Assembly (NCBI RefSeq): GCF_030406905.1
Contig: NZ_CP129137.1
Span: 1,677,001 to 1,741,000 of the forward strand
Length of the DNA: 64,000 nt
Source: Streptomyces sp. HUAS CB01
Lineage (GTDB): Bacteria > Actinomycetota > Actinomycetes > Streptomycetales > Streptomycetaceae
Direction of reading: 5' to 3'
This document shows, piece by piece, positions 53,848 to 63,649 of this stretch (its first letter is position 1; the number at the start of each line of letters is the position of its first letter). The notes under the pieces are model-generated. The model saw nothing but the letters and a program-made list of their open reading frames with translations. It had not been told where the DNA came from and did not search any database. A program made the translations under genes and the position numbers.

Positions 53848-54807
53848 GTGCAAACCCCCCTCGCCTACATCGCCAAGCGCTGGACGCCGTCCCCCGAGGT
53901 GCTCCGGCGAGCCGCGCTCGCGCCCGTCGTGATGAGCGTGGTCATCATCGTCACCGGCGGCGCGGTCCGGCTGACCGGTTCCGGTCTCGGCTGCGACACC
54001 TGGCCCAAGTGCACGGACGACAGTCTGTTCGCGACGCCCGAACAGGGCATTCACGGCGCCATCGAGTTCGGCAACCGGATGCTGACGTACGTCCTGTCGG
54101 CGGCGGTCGGCTGGGCCATCATCGCGGCGCGCTCCACCAGGCCGTGGCGGCGGGGGCTCACCCGGCTCGGCTGGGCGCAGTTCTGGGTCGTGATGAGCAA
54201 CGCCGTTCTCGGCGGCATCACCGTGTGGGCGGGCCTCAACCCGTGGACGGTGGCCGGGCACTTCCTCGCGGCGAACGCGCTGCTGACGGTCGCCACGGTC
54301 ACCTGGATCCGGGCCGGCGAGGGCGACACCGCGCCCCGGCCCCGGGTCCCGCTCCCCGTGCGGCGGCTGTCCTGGGCGCTGACCGGCGCGGCGGGCCTGC
54401 TGATCGCGGCGGGCACGATCGTGACCGGCTCCGGCAAGCACGCCGGAGACAGCAGCGACGTGCCGAGGATGCCGTTCGACTGGGTGGACGCGGCCCATGT
54501 GCACGCCGCGCTGGCCTGGCTGGTCTGCGTGCTCGCCGTGGGGATGTGGCTGGCGCTGCGGATCGTGGACGCGCCCGACGACACCCGGGCCCGCGCCCGG
54601 GAACTGATCTGCGTACTGGTCGCGCAGGGCGCCATCGGCTATGTGCAGTTCTTCACCGACGTGCCGGAGCTGCTGGTCGGCGCCCACATGCTCGGCTCCT
54701 CGCTGATGTGGATCGCCGTGCTGCGCCTGGCCCTGAGCCTGCGGGAGCGTCCGCTCGCCGCCCCGGGCACCGCGGCCGCGCCCGACGCCGCCCTCACCGC
54801 GGCCTGA
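53848..54807 (+). CDS. ctaA: Heme A synthase (COX15/CtaA)
   Basis: The 319-residue, eight-helix protein oxidises heme O to heme A for cytochrome c oxidase. VTGGAVRLTGSGLGCDTWPKC and HGAIEFGNRMLTYVL carry the family motifs and heme-ligand histidine; the second half repeats the pattern (GTIVTGSGKHAGDSS, DAAHVHAALAWLV). ctaB is 1.7 kb beyond on the other strand. GTG start. Confidence 0.94.
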   Translation: MQTPLAYIAKRWTPSPEVLRRAALAPVVMSVVIIVTGGAVRLTGSGLGCDTWPKCTDDSLFATPEQGIHGAIEFGNRMLTYVLSAAVGWAIIAARSTRPWRRGLTRLGWAQFWVVMSNAVLGGITVWAGLNPWTVAGHFLAANALLTVATVTWIRAGEGDTAPRPRVPLPVRRLSWALTGAAGLLIAAGTIVTGSGKHAGDSSDVPRMPFDWVDAAHVHAALAWLVCVLAVGMWLALRIVDAPDDTRARARELICVLVAQGAIGYVQFFTDVPELLVGAHMLGSSLMWIAVLRLALSLRERPLAAPGTAAAPDAALTAA

Positions 54808-54826
54808 CGCGCCCCGAGCCGGCGGT

Positions 54827-55909
54827 TCAGCCGGGGAGGCCGTAGACGCGGCGGGCGTTGTCCGCCGCGATCATCCCGGCGACCCGCTGGGCGTCCGCCC
54901 GGCACCAGGCGCCGTCGCCGACCCAGCCGCCGAGCACCCGGTCCAGTGCCTCCCGGAAGATCCGCGCTCCCACGACATGGAGCTCGGGCAGCCCCCGGGC
55001 CCCGCTGGAGAACAGCAGCTTCCCGAACGGGGCGTGCTCCAGGGTCTCGGCGAGGACGGTCGCGGCCCCGGCCCCGGTGTGGGCCAGGGCGGGCCCGACG
55101 TCGGCGTACACGTGCGGGAAGACGCTCGCCAGATGTGCCGCGTGGCGGTGGTACGGATAGCCGTGGAGCAGCACCAGATCGGTGCCCAGGCCCGCGGTGG
55201 CCGCCGCGAAGCCGGCCAGCGGCAGCGGATCGCCCACCCCGACGTGGATCTGCAGGGGCCGCGCCGCGGCGACGGCGACCCAGAGCAGATGACGCAGCAG
55301 TACCGGGTCGGTGAGCCGGCCGCCGACCGCACGGCCCTCCAGCCAGCGCCCGGTCGCACCGCGCACCTCGCCGGGCCCGGGTGGTTCGGGTTCGACGGAG
55401 ATCCCGTGCCGCACCCCCGTGACGGAAGTGAAGGCGACCGCCGAGTCGGCCGCGCCGTGCACGGCCTCGGCGAGGTTGGCGAGGAACGAGTCGACGGTGC
55501 CCGAGGTGTCGGCGACCTGTTCGGCGAGCAGTTCCAGCCGCACGATCTCGTGTGCGTCGGCCATGCCCGCCGCGGCGATCTCGGGAACACCGGTGAGGTC
55601 GCCGGGCAGTCCGGTGTCCACGAGGTAGGTGGAGATGCCGGTCGCCCGCAGCAGCCGCCTGCCGGATTCCAGGACGCCGAGCTCCCGGCGCCGCGCGAGG
55701 TAGCTCGCGGGCGGGCAGTGCGGTTCCAGGCCGAGCAGCGGCGGGCACCAGCGGCGTACGGCGAAACCGGTCTGGGTGTCGAAGAAGGTGGTGCCGGGCG
55801 CGGGCGGCCCGGCGGTCCTGCCGAGGTGGGCCTCGAAGGTACCGAGGCCCAGTTCCGTGCGGAGGACGCCGTGGCAGTACTGATCCACCAAGGACGGCGT
55901 GTCGATCAT
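54827..55909 (-). CDS. Amidohydrolase-like TIM-barrel hydrolase
   Basis: The 360-residue protein is related to the amidohydrolase 2 family: VDQYCHGVL near the start in place of the usual HxH, QIHVGVGDPLP, LLHGYPYHRHAAHLA and DVGPALAHTG supply further possible metal ligands, and LLFSSGARGLPE sits where the family has the catalytic Asp. The first metal site and the Asp are not canonical, so catalytic activity is uncertain. Substrate unknown. ATG at 55909. Confidence 0.75.
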   Translation of the reverse strand: MIDTPSLVDQYCHGVLRTELGLGTFEAHLGRTAGPPAPGTTFFDTQTGFAVRRWCPPLLGLEPHCPPASYLARRRELGVLESGRRLLRATGISTYLVDTGLPGDLTGVPEIAAAGMADAHEIVRLELLAEQVADTSGTVDSFLANLAEAVHGAADSAVAFTSVTGVRHGISVEPEPPGPGEVRGATGRWLEGRAVGGRLTDPVLLRHLLWVAVAAARPLQIHVGVGDPLPLAGFAAATAGLGTDLVLLHGYPYHRHAAHLASVFPHVYADVGPALAHTGAGAATVLAETLEHAPFGKLLFSSGARGLPELHVVGARIFREALDRVLGGWVGDGAWCRADAQRVAGMIAADNARRVYGLPG

Positions 55910-56024
55910 CCGGGGCTCCCAGCGGTGGACGTCGTTCCACCCGTCCTAACGGGTGAGCCCCGCGCGAGGTGTTGCCCCGGACCGCAACGGCCCCTCTCCG
56001 GTGCCCGTGCAGGGCACGGAGCGG

Positions 56025-56366
56025 TCAGCCGTTCGACGGGCCGCCGATCTGGATACCGGCCATCCGCGTCCACTCGTACGGTCCGGTGCGCACCTTCAGC
56101 GCGTAGTCGCCGTCGAAGGACTCGTGCAGGGTGATGCCGGACTTCTCCGCGGCCCTGACGGCGATCTCGTGGGTCGGCGCGACCAGGTCGCCCCAGCCGC
56201 CGTCCTCACCGACGAGCACGATCCGGGTGCCCGCCTGGCCGATGTACGCGAGCTGGCCCTCGGCGCCGCCGTGGGCCTTGGCGAAGGCGCCGATCTGCTT
56301 GGCGAGCCTCGCCGCCTTCCGCTCGGTCTTCGCGGACTGCTTCTCGTCAACCTGGGTGTCTGCCAT
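56025..56366 (-). CDS. Conserved hypothetical protein (113 residues)
   Basis: The small cytoplasmic protein starts with a charged Lys/Arg/Glu helix (DEKQSAKTERKAARLAKQIGAF), then a compact alpha/beta part with LVGEDGGWGDLVAPTHEIA and GPYEWTRMAGIQIGG. Many actinobacterial genomes appear to carry such a gene beside ctaB, but no function is known. ATG at 56366 is preferred. Confidence 0.72.
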   Translation of the reverse strand: MADTQVDEKQSAKTERKAARLAKQIGAFAKAHGGAEGQLAYIGQAGTRIVLVGEDGGWGDLVAPTHEIAVRAAEKSGITLHESFDGDYALKVRTGPYEWTRMAGIQIGGPSNG

Positions 56367-56459
56367 GACCAGGATGCTACTCGCGGGTAGATCGACTGGC
56401 GACCGCCTGGCCACGTGGCCTCGGCCACGCCGGGGCCCGTGTCCGCCCCGGGCCGGTGG

Positions 56460-57407
56460 TCAGCGCAGGAAGGGGTCCACGGCGACGGCGACGAACAGCA
56501 GCGAGACATAGGTGATGGACCAGTGGAACAGCCGCATCTCCTTGAGCTTCCCGCCCGTCACACCGGCCTTGGCCCGGCTCTGCAGCGCGTGCGCCTCCCA
56601 GAGCCACCAGCCGCCGGTCGCCAGCGCCACCGTCGTGTAGAACCAGCCGGTGTAGCCGAGCGGGGTCAGCAGCAGGGAGACCGCGACCATCACCCAGCTG
56701 TAGAGGACGATCTGGCGGGCGACGACCTTGTTCGACGCGACGACCGGGAGCATCGGCACGCCCACGCGCGCGTAGTCCTCCTTCACCTTCATCGACAGCG
56801 GCCAGTAGTGCGGCGGCGTCCAGAAGAAGATGACGAGGAAGAGGATGACGGCGGCCCACGACATCGAGTTGGTGACGGCGGACCAGCCGATCAGCACCGG
56901 CATGCAGCCGGCGATGCCGCCCCAGACGATGTTCTGCGCGGTGCGCCGCTTCAGCAGCATCGTGTAGACGACCACGTAGAAGAGGAGCGCGCCGAGCGCC
57001 AGGGCCGCGGACAGCCAGTTGACGAGCAGTCCGAACCAGAGCGTGGAGACCACGGCCAGGGTGATGCCGAAGACCAGGCCCTCGCGCGGCGACACCATGC
57101 CGGTGACCAGCGGGCGCTGCGCGGTGCGGTCCATCAGGGCGTCGATGTCGCGGTCGATGTACATGTTGAGCGCGTTGGCACCGCCCGCGGAGAGGTATCC
57201 GCCGACGCACGTGGCGATCACGAGCCAGAGGTCCGGCACACCCTGCGCGGCCAGGAACATCACCGGTACGGTGGTGATGAGAAGCAGCTCGATGATCCGC
57301 GGCTTGGTCAGCGCCACGAATGCCTTGACGCGGGCCCCGAACGGCCGATGGCCCCCCGGGCTGGGAGTCAAGACGACCCCGGCGGGTCGGGACTCGACGG
57401 CCGTCAC
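56460..57407 (-). CDS. ctaB: Protoheme IX farnesyltransferase (heme O synthase)
   Basis: The 315-residue UbiA-family membrane enzyme adds farnesyl to heme B, giving heme O, which CtaA then oxidises. The first Asp-rich motif is [18 protein letters not shown] and the second region is [24 protein letters not shown] at 57407 gives a sensible N-terminus; the longer frame to 57533 is doubtful. Divergent from tkt. Confidence 0.93.
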   Translation of the reverse strand: MTAVESRPAGVVLTPSPGGHRPFGARVKAFVALTKPRIIELLLITTVPVMFLAAQGVPDLWLVIATCVGGYLSAGGANALNMYIDRDIDALMDRTAQRPLVTGMVSPREGLVFGITLAVVSTLWFGLLVNWLSAALALGALLFYVVVYTMLLKRRTAQNIVWGGIAGCMPVLIGWSAVTNSMSWAAVILFLVIFFWTPPHYWPLSMKVKEDYARVGVPMLPVVASNKVVARQIVLYSWVMVAVSLLLTPLGYTGWFYTTVALATGGWWLWEAHALQSRAKAGVTGGKLKEMRLFHWSITYVSLLFVAVAVDPFLR

Positions 57408-57770
57408 GCACACCCCTGACAGAGAATTCCCAGCAAGCCTCACGGGGGCGCCCCTCATGCCCGGAGGGTCATGGAGGCGTGAACGCCCGGTGAAGGCTTG
57501 CGCGTACCACGCCACTCTAGACGTTGGCCCCATGCCGATCTTCGCGGGGGTGGGTCGTGTTGAGCGCTGCCGCCGCCCCGTCCGTAATCACCGGAGTCAG
57601 CCACCGACAACAGGCGAAGTCGGGCCGGTACCCGCAGGCTGGTTGATGTGTCCGATTGGAGAGACGTGCACCCGAAAGGATGCACGTTGCTGCGAGGGTA
57701 GGCTCGACAGCGCCCGGTAAACCCCTCAGGCACCGGGACCCGAACATGTGGAGAGGAGCCCTGACCCAGG
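57408..57770. promoter_or_regulatory. Divergent ctaB/tkt promoter region with a GAAA-loop hairpin
   Basis: These 363 bases contain no supported gene. A 22-base hairpin at 57665-57686 has stem CGTGCA/TGCACG, one mismatch, two more pairs and a GAAA tetraloop. It lies about 85 bases before tkt. A -10-like TAGGCT follows at about 57699-57704. The element could be an operator or an RNA leader structure. Confidence 0.5.
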
Positions 57771-59873
57771 GTGAGCACCAAGCCGACCACCACAGACCTC
57801 GAGTGGACCGCATTGGACCAGCGGGCCGTGGACACCGTCCGTGTCCTCGCCGCTGACGCCGTACAGAAGGTCGGCAACGGCCATCCCGGTACGGCGATGA
57901 GCCTGGCCCCCGCGGCGTACGTCCTCTTCCAGAAGCTGATGCGGCACGACCCCTCCGACGCGGACTGGACCGGCCGTGACCGGTTCGTGCTCTCCGCGGG
58001 CCACTCCAGCCTGACGCTCTACATCCAGCTCTACCTCGCCGGGTACGGCCTGGAGCTCGACGACCTCAAGTCCTTCCGCACGTGGGACTCCAGGACCCCG
58101 GGTCACCCCGAGTACGGCCACACGGTGGGCGTGGAGACGACGACCGGTCCGCTGGGCCAGGGCGTCGCCAACGCCGTCGGCATGGCCATGGCGGCGCGTT
58201 ACGAGCGCGGCCTGTTCGACCCGGAGGCCGCTCCCGGCAGCTCCCCGTTCGACCACACCGTCTGGGCCATCGCCGGTGACGGCTGCCTCCAGGAGGGCAT
58301 CTCGCACGAGGCGTCCTCGCTGGCCGGCCACCAGAAGCTCGGCAACCTGGTGCTGCTCTGGGACGACAACCACATCTCCATCGAGGGCGACACCGAGACC
58401 GCGGTCTCCGAGGACACCCTGCAGCGGTACGAGGCGTACGGCTGGCACGTCCAGCGCGTCGCCCCGCTGCCGAGCGGCGACCTGGACCCGGTCGCGCTGT
58501 ACGAGGCGCTGAAGGCCGCCAAGGAGGAGACCGACCGGCCGTCCTTCATCGCCGTCCGCTCGATCATCGCCTGGCCGGCCCCGAACGCCCAGAACACCGA
58601 GGCCGCCCACGGCGCGGCCCTGGGCGACGACGAGATCGCGGCCACCAAGCGGGTCCTCGGCTTCGACCCGGAGAAGACCTTCGAGGTCTCCGACGAGGTC
58701 ATCGGGCACACCCGCCGGGCCCTCGACCGCGGGCGCACCGAGCGCGAGGAGTGGGAGAAGGCGTTCGCCGAGTGGCGCGCCGCGAACCCGGAGCGCGCGG
58801 CGGAGTTCGACCGGATCCGTGAGGGCGAACTCCCGGCGGGCTGGGAGGAGAAGCTCCCGGTGTTCGAGACCGGCAAGGCGGTCGCCACCCGTGCCGCGTC
58901 CGGCAAGGTGCTGCAGGCGCTGGGCGCGGTCGTCCCGGAGCTGTGGGGCGGTTCCGCCGACCTCGCGGGCTCGAACAACACGACGATCGACAAGACCTCG
59001 TCGTTCCTGCCCGAGGGCAACCCGCTGCCGGAGGCGGACCCCTACGGCCGCACGATCCACTTCGGCATCCGCGAGCACGCGATGGCCGCGATCATGAACG
59101 GCATCACCCTGCACGGCAACACCCGTGTCTACGGCGGTACGTTCCTCGTCTTCTCCGACTACATGCGCAACGCGGTCCGGCTGTCCGCGCTGATGCACCT
59201 GCCGGTGACGTACGTGTGGACGCACGACTCGATCGGTCTCGGCGAGGACGGCCCGACCCACCAGCCGGTGGAGCACCTGGCCTCCCTGCGCGCCATCCCG
59301 GGCCTGAGCATCGTGCGCCCGGCCGACGCCAACGAGACGGCGATCGCCTGGCGCGAGATCCTCCGTCGCTGGACCAAGGAGTTCCGCGTGGGCACGCCGC
59401 ACGGTCTGGCGCTGACCCGCCAGGGCGTGCCGACGTACGAGCCCAACGAGGACGTGGCCAAGGGCGGTTACGTCATGTTCGAGGCCGAGGGTCCCGGCGG
59501 GGAGAGCGCCGAGCCGCAGGTCGTACTCATCGCCACCGGCTCCGAGGTGCACCTGGCCGTGGAGGCCCGCGAGCAGCTCCAGAGCGAGGGCATCGCGACA
59601 CGGGTCGTCTCGATGCCGTCCGTCGAGTGGTTCGACCAGCAGGACCAGGGGTACCGGGACGCGGTGCTGCCGCCCTCGGTGAAGGCACGGGTGGCCGTCG
59701 AGGCCGGTATCGGGCTGACCTGGCACCGCTTCGTCGGCGACGCCGGCCGGATCGTGTCGCTGGAGCACTTCGGCGCCTCGGCCGACGGCAAGGTGCTGTT
59801 CCGCGAGTTCGGTTTCACCCCCGAGGCGGTGGCCGCCGCCGCGCGGGAATCGATCGCCGCCGCCGCGCGCTGA
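57771..59873 (+). CDS. tkt: Transketolase
   Basis: A 700-residue thiamine-diphosphate enzyme of the pentose phosphate pathway. [12 protein letters not shown] and [11 protein letters not shown] are in the N-terminal domain, the diphosphate-binding motif is [14 protein letters not shown] with [11 protein letters not shown], and [21 protein letters not shown] is in the middle domain. GTG at 57771 follows a GAGAGGAG site about ten bases upstream. First gene of the tkt-tal-zwf-opcA-pgl operon. Confidence 0.97.
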   Translation: MSTKPTTTDLEWTALDQRAVDTVRVLAADAVQKVGNGHPGTAMSLAPAAYVLFQKLMRHDPSDADWTGRDRFVLSAGHSSLTLYIQLYLAGYGLELDDLKSFRTWDSRTPGHPEYGHTVGVETTTGPLGQGVANAVGMAMAARYERGLFDPEAAPGSSPFDHTVWAIAGDGCLQEGISHEASSLAGHQKLGNLVLLWDDNHISIEGDTETAVSEDTLQRYEAYGWHVQRVAPLPSGDLDPVALYEALKAAKEETDRPSFIAVRSIIAWPAPNAQNTEAAHGAALGDDEIAATKRVLGFDPEKTFEVSDEVIGHTRRALDRGRTEREEWEKAFAEWRAANPERAAEFDRIREGELPAGWEEKLPVFETGKAVATRAASGKVLQALGAVVPELWGGSADLAGSNNTTIDKTSSFLPEGNPLPEADPYGRTIHFGIREHAMAAIMNGITLHGNTRVYGGTFLVFSDYMRNAVRLSALMHLPVTYVWTHDSIGLGEDGPTHQPVEHLASLRAIPGLSIVRPADANETAIAWREILRRWTKEFRVGTPHGLALTRQGVPTYEPNEDVAKGGYVMFEAEGPGGESAEPQVVLIATGSEVHLAVEAREQLQSEGIATRVVSMPSVEWFDQQDQGYRDAVLPPSVKARVAVEAGIGLTWHRFVGDAGRIVSLEHFGASADGKVLFREFGFTPEAVAAAARESIAAAAR

Positions 59874-59907
59874 CGCCGGTATACGACTAGTAGGAGATGC
59901 AACTCTC

Positions 59908-61050
59908 ATGACAGACGCACTCAAGCGCCTCTCCGACGAAGGCGTCGCGATCTGGCTCGACGACCTGTCGCGCAAGCGCATCACGTCCGGCAACCTGGCC
60001 GAGCTCATCGACCAGCAGCACGTCGTGGGCGTCACCACCAACCCGTCCATCTTCCAGAAGGCCATCTCGTCCGGCGACGGTTACGAGCCGCAGGTCTCCG
60101 ACCTCGCCACCCGCCGGGTGACCGTCGAGGAGGCCCTGCGCATGATCACCACCGCGGACGTGCGCGACGCCGCGGACGTGCTGCGGCCGGTCTTCGACGC
60201 GACGGGCGGACAGGACGGCCGCGTGTCGATCGAGGTCGACCCGCGCCTGGCGCACAACACGGCGGCCACCGTCGCCGAGGCCAAGCAGCTGGCCTGGCTG
60301 GTGGACCGGCCGAACACATTCATCAAGATCCCGGCCACACGGGCCGGTCTTCCGGCGATCACCGAGGTCATCGGCCTCGGCATCAGCGTCAACGTCACGC
60401 TGATCTTCTCGCTGGAGCGCTACCGCGCGGTCATGGACGCCTACCTGGCCGGTCTGGAGAAGGCGAAGGCCGCGGGCCTGGACCTGTCGAAGATCCGTTC
60501 TGTGGCGTCGTTCTTCGTGTCCCGCGTGGACACCGAGATCGACAAGCGGCTGGACACCCTGGGCACCGACGAGGCGAAGCAGCTGCGCGGCAAGGCGGCC
60601 CTCGCCAACGCGCGGCTCGCCTACCAGGCGTACGAGGAGGTGTTCGGCTCGGCGGACTCGTCGACGCCGCCGTCGGAGCGCTGGGCGGCCCTCGACAGGG
60701 CGCAGGCCAACGCGCAGCGTCCGCTGTGGGCCTCGACCGGCGTCAAGGACCCGGCGTACCCGGACACGATGTACGTGGACCAGCTGGTCGCCCCGGGCAC
60801 GGTCAACACCATGCCGGAGGCCACGCTGGAGGCGACCGCCGACCACGGGCGGATCACGGGCGACACGGTGCGCGGGACGTACGAGCAGGCCCGTGCCGAG
60901 CTCGACGCCCTCGAGAAGCTCGGGATCGCGTACGACGACGTCGTCCAGCTGCTCGAGGACGAGGGCGTCGAGAAGTTCGAGGCGTCCTGGAACGACCTGC
61001 TCAAGTCGACCGAGGCGGAGCTCCAGCGCCTCGCTCCTTCGGAGGGCTGA
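59908..61050 (+). CDS. tal: Transaldolase
   Basis: The 380-residue enzyme exchanges three-carbon units between sugar phosphates. The Schiff-base lysine is in [12 protein letters not shown] and [12 protein letters not shown] is the usual N-terminal signature; length matches actinobacterial Tal. ATG follows AGGAGATG. Six bases separate it from zwf. Confidence 0.97.
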   Translation: MTDALKRLSDEGVAIWLDDLSRKRITSGNLAELIDQQHVVGVTTNPSIFQKAISSGDGYEPQVSDLATRRVTVEEALRMITTADVRDAADVLRPVFDATGGQDGRVSIEVDPRLAHNTAATVAEAKQLAWLVDRPNTFIKIPATRAGLPAITEVIGLGISVNVTLIFSLERYRAVMDAYLAGLEKAKAAGLDLSKIRSVASFFVSRVDTEIDKRLDTLGTDEAKQLRGKAALANARLAYQAYEEVFGSADSSTPPSERWAALDRAQANAQRPLWASTGVKDPAYPDTMYVDQLVAPGTVNTMPEATLEATADHGRITGDTVRGTYEQARAELDALEKLGIAYDDVVQLLEDEGVEKFEASWNDLLKSTEAELQRLAPSEG

Positions 61051-61055
61051 GCACC

Positions 61056-62588
61056 TTGACTCCCGCACACGGAGCGAATCCGCTTCGTGACGCCGCGGAC
61101 CGACGGCTCCCGCGCATCGCGGGGCCGTCGGGCCTGGTGATCTTCGGCGTCACGGGCGATTTGTCACGGAAAAAGCTGATGCCCGCTGTGTACGATCTCG
61201 CGAACCGCGGGCTCCTGCCGCCGGGCTTCTCCCTCGTCGGCTTCGCCCGACGCGAGTGGGACGACCAGGACTTCGCGCACGAGGTCCACGAAGCGGTGAA
61301 GGAGCACTCGCGCACTCCCTTCCGGGAGGAGGTCTGGCAGCAGCTCATCCAGGGCATGCGCTTCGTCCCCGGCGAGTTCGACGACGACGACGCGTTCGAG
61401 ACCCTGAAGAAGACCATCACGGAACTCGACCAGGAGCAGGGGACGGGCGGCAACTTCGCCTTCTACCTCTCGGTACCGCCGAAGTTCTTCCCCAAGGTCG
61501 TCAAGCAGCTGAAGAAGCACGGCCTCGCGGAGCAGAAGGACGGCGCGTGGCGGCGCGCCGTCATCGAGAAGCCCTTCGGCCACGACCTGGCGTCCGCGAT
61601 GGAGCTCAACTCGCTCGTCCACGACGTGTTCGAGCCGGACCAGGTCTTCCGCATCGACCACTACCTGGGCAAGGAGACCGTCCAGAACATCCTGGCGCTC
61701 CGCTTCGCCAACACCCTCTTCGAGCCGATCTGGAACCGGTCGTACGTCGACCACGTGCAGATCACCATGGCCGAGGACATCGGCATCGGCGGCCGCGCAG
61801 GCTACTACGACGGCATCGGCGCCGCGCGCGACGTCATCCAGAACCACCTGCTCCAGCTGCTCGCGCTGACCGCGATGGAGGAGCCCGCCTCCTTCGAGGC
61901 GGACTCGCTGGCGGCGGAGAAGACCAAAGTGCTGGGCGCGGTGAAGCTGCCCAGGGACCTGGCCGCAGGCACCGTGCGCGCGCAGTACGGGGCCGGCTGG
62001 CAGGGCGGCGAGAAGGTGGTCGGCTATCTGGAGGAGGAGGGCATCGACCCCGGCTCCAAGACCGACACCTACGCGGCGATAAAGCTGGAGATCGACAACC
62101 GGCGCTGGGCGGGCGTGCCGTTCTACCTGCGCACCGGCAAGCGGCTCGGCCGCCGCGTCACCGAGATCGCGGTCGTCTTCCAGCGCGCGCCGCACTCCCC
62201 CTTCGACCGCACGGCCACCCAGGAGCTCGGGCAGAACGCCCTGGTCATCCGGGTCCAGCCGGACGAGGGCGTGACCCTGCGCTTCGGCTCGAAGGTGCCC
62301 GGCACCTCCATGGAGGTCAGGGACGTCTCCATGGACTTCGCCTACGGCGAGTCCTTCACGGAGTCCAGCCCGGAGGCGTACGAGCGGCTGATCCTCGATG
62401 TGCTGCTCGGCGACTCCAACCTCTTCCCGAGGGTCGGGGAGGTCGAGCTGTCCTGGAAGATCCTCGACCCGATCGAGGAGTTCTGGGAGAAGCACGGCAG
62501 GCCCGCGCAGTACCCAGCCGGGACGTGGGGTCCGGTCGAGGCGGACGAAATGCTCGCACGAGACGGACGGAGCTGGCGCCGGCCATGA
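61056..62588 (+). CDS. zwf: Glucose-6-phosphate dehydrogenase, TTG start
   Basis: The 510-residue enzyme oxidises glucose 6-phosphate to the lactone. The NADP motif is VIFGVTGDLSRKKL and the active-site peptide FRIDHYLGKETVQN. No ATG or GTG precedes the conserved start; TTG at 61056, nine bases after GGAGGG, is the only sensible initiator. The stop overlaps opcA by ATGA. Confidence 0.95.
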   Translation: MTPAHGANPLRDAADRRLPRIAGPSGLVIFGVTGDLSRKKLMPAVYDLANRGLLPPGFSLVGFARREWDDQDFAHEVHEAVKEHSRTPFREEVWQQLIQGMRFVPGEFDDDDAFETLKKTITELDQEQGTGGNFAFYLSVPPKFFPKVVKQLKKHGLAEQKDGAWRRAVIEKPFGHDLASAMELNSLVHDVFEPDQVFRIDHYLGKETVQNILALRFANTLFEPIWNRSYVDHVQITMAEDIGIGGRAGYYDGIGAARDVIQNHLLQLLALTAMEEPASFEADSLAAEKTKVLGAVKLPRDLAAGTVRAQYGAGWQGGEKVVGYLEEEGIDPGSKTDTYAAIKLEIDNRRWAGVPFYLRTGKRLGRRVTEIAVVFQRAPHSPFDRTATQELGQNALVIRVQPDEGVTLRFGSKVPGTSMEVRDVSMDFAYGESFTESSPEAYERLILDVLLGDSNLFPRVGEVELSWKILDPIEEFWEKHGRPAQYPAGTWGPVEADEMLARDGRSWRRP

Positions 62589-63649
62589 AGATCGACCTTA
62601 CGGACACCACCTCCGGCAAGATCAACAAGGCGCTGGTGCAGGGCCGGCGGGCCATCGGCACCCCGGCCGTCGGCATGGTCCTCACCCTCGTCATCGTCAC
62701 CGACGAGGAGAACGCCTACGACGCGCTGAAGGCGGCCAACGAGGCGGCCCGCGAGCACCCCTCGCGCAAGCTCGTCGTCATCAAGCGCGTCTCCCGCTCG
62801 CCGCGCGACCGGGCCAAGGCGCGCCTGGACGCCGAGGTGCGGGTCGGCGCGGACGCGGGCACCGGTGAGACGGTCGTCCTGCGGCTCTACGGCGAGGTCG
62901 CCGACCACGCCCAGTCGGTGGTGCTGCCGCTGCTGCTGCCGGACGCGCCGGTCGTGGTGTGGTGGCCGGTGAACGCGCCGGTCAATCCGGCCTCCGACCC
63001 GCTGGGCGCGCTGGCCCAGCGCCGGGTCACCGACACCTACGCCTGCGAGCAGCCCATCGCCGAGCTGACCGCCCGCGCCGACGCCTACACCCCGGGCGAC
63101 ACGGATCTGTCCTGGACCCGCATCACCCCGTGGCGCTCGATGCTGGCGGCCGCGCTGGACCAGGTGGACTGGCGGGTCACCGGGGCCGAGGTCGAGGGCG
63201 AGGAGTTCAACCCGAGCTGCGAACTGCTCGGGATGTGGCTCGGCGACCGGCTGGACGTACCGGTGACGCGCACGGTCTCCGGCGGTCCCGGACTCACGGC
63301 CGTTCGGCTGCTGACGGGCAGCGGCACGATCGTGCTGGACCGGGCGGACGGCTCGCTGGCGACGCTGTCCATCGAGGGCCAGCCGGACCGCGCGGTGGCG
63401 CTGAAGCGACGTGACACCGCCGAGCTGATGGCCGAGGAGCTGCGGCGGCTGGACCCGGACGACATCTACGCCGCGACGCTGCGGTTCGGGGTCGACCGGC
63501 TCAACGAGGAGGGCGCCGCGGCCGGCGACGGCTCCACCGCGAGGAAGGCCGCGGCGAAGCGCCCGGACGCGGTCGCGGGGAAGTCCGGGGAGACGAGCGG
63601 GGAGAAGGCCCCCGCGAAGGCACCGGCGAAGAAGGCGGCGTCGAAGTGA
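62585..63649 (+). CDS. opcA: OpcA, glucose-6-phosphate dehydrogenase assembly protein
   Basis: A 354-residue actinobacterial/cyanobacterial partner that activates G6PDH. VVVWWPVNAPVNPASDPLGALAQRRVTDT and LSWTRITPWRSMLAAALD mark the family. The last 50 residues are a Lys/Ala/Pro-rich tail (EKAPAKAPAKKAAS) like those of DNA-binding proteins. Coupled on both sides by 4-base overlaps. Confidence 0.94.
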   Translation: MKIDLTDTTSGKINKALVQGRRAIGTPAVGMVLTLVIVTDEENAYDALKAANEAAREHPSRKLVVIKRVSRSPRDRAKARLDAEVRVGADAGTGETVVLRLYGEVADHAQSVVLPLLLPDAPVVVWWPVNAPVNPASDPLGALAQRRVTDTYACEQPIAELTARADAYTPGDTDLSWTRITPWRSMLAAALDQVDWRVTGAEVEGEEFNPSCELLGMWLGDRLDVPVTRTVSGGPGLTAVRLLTGSGTIVLDRADGSLATLSIEGQPDRAVALKRRDTAELMAEELRRLDPDDIYAATLRFGVDRLNEEGAAAGDGSTARKAAAKRPDAVAGKSGETSGEKAPAKAPAKKAASK

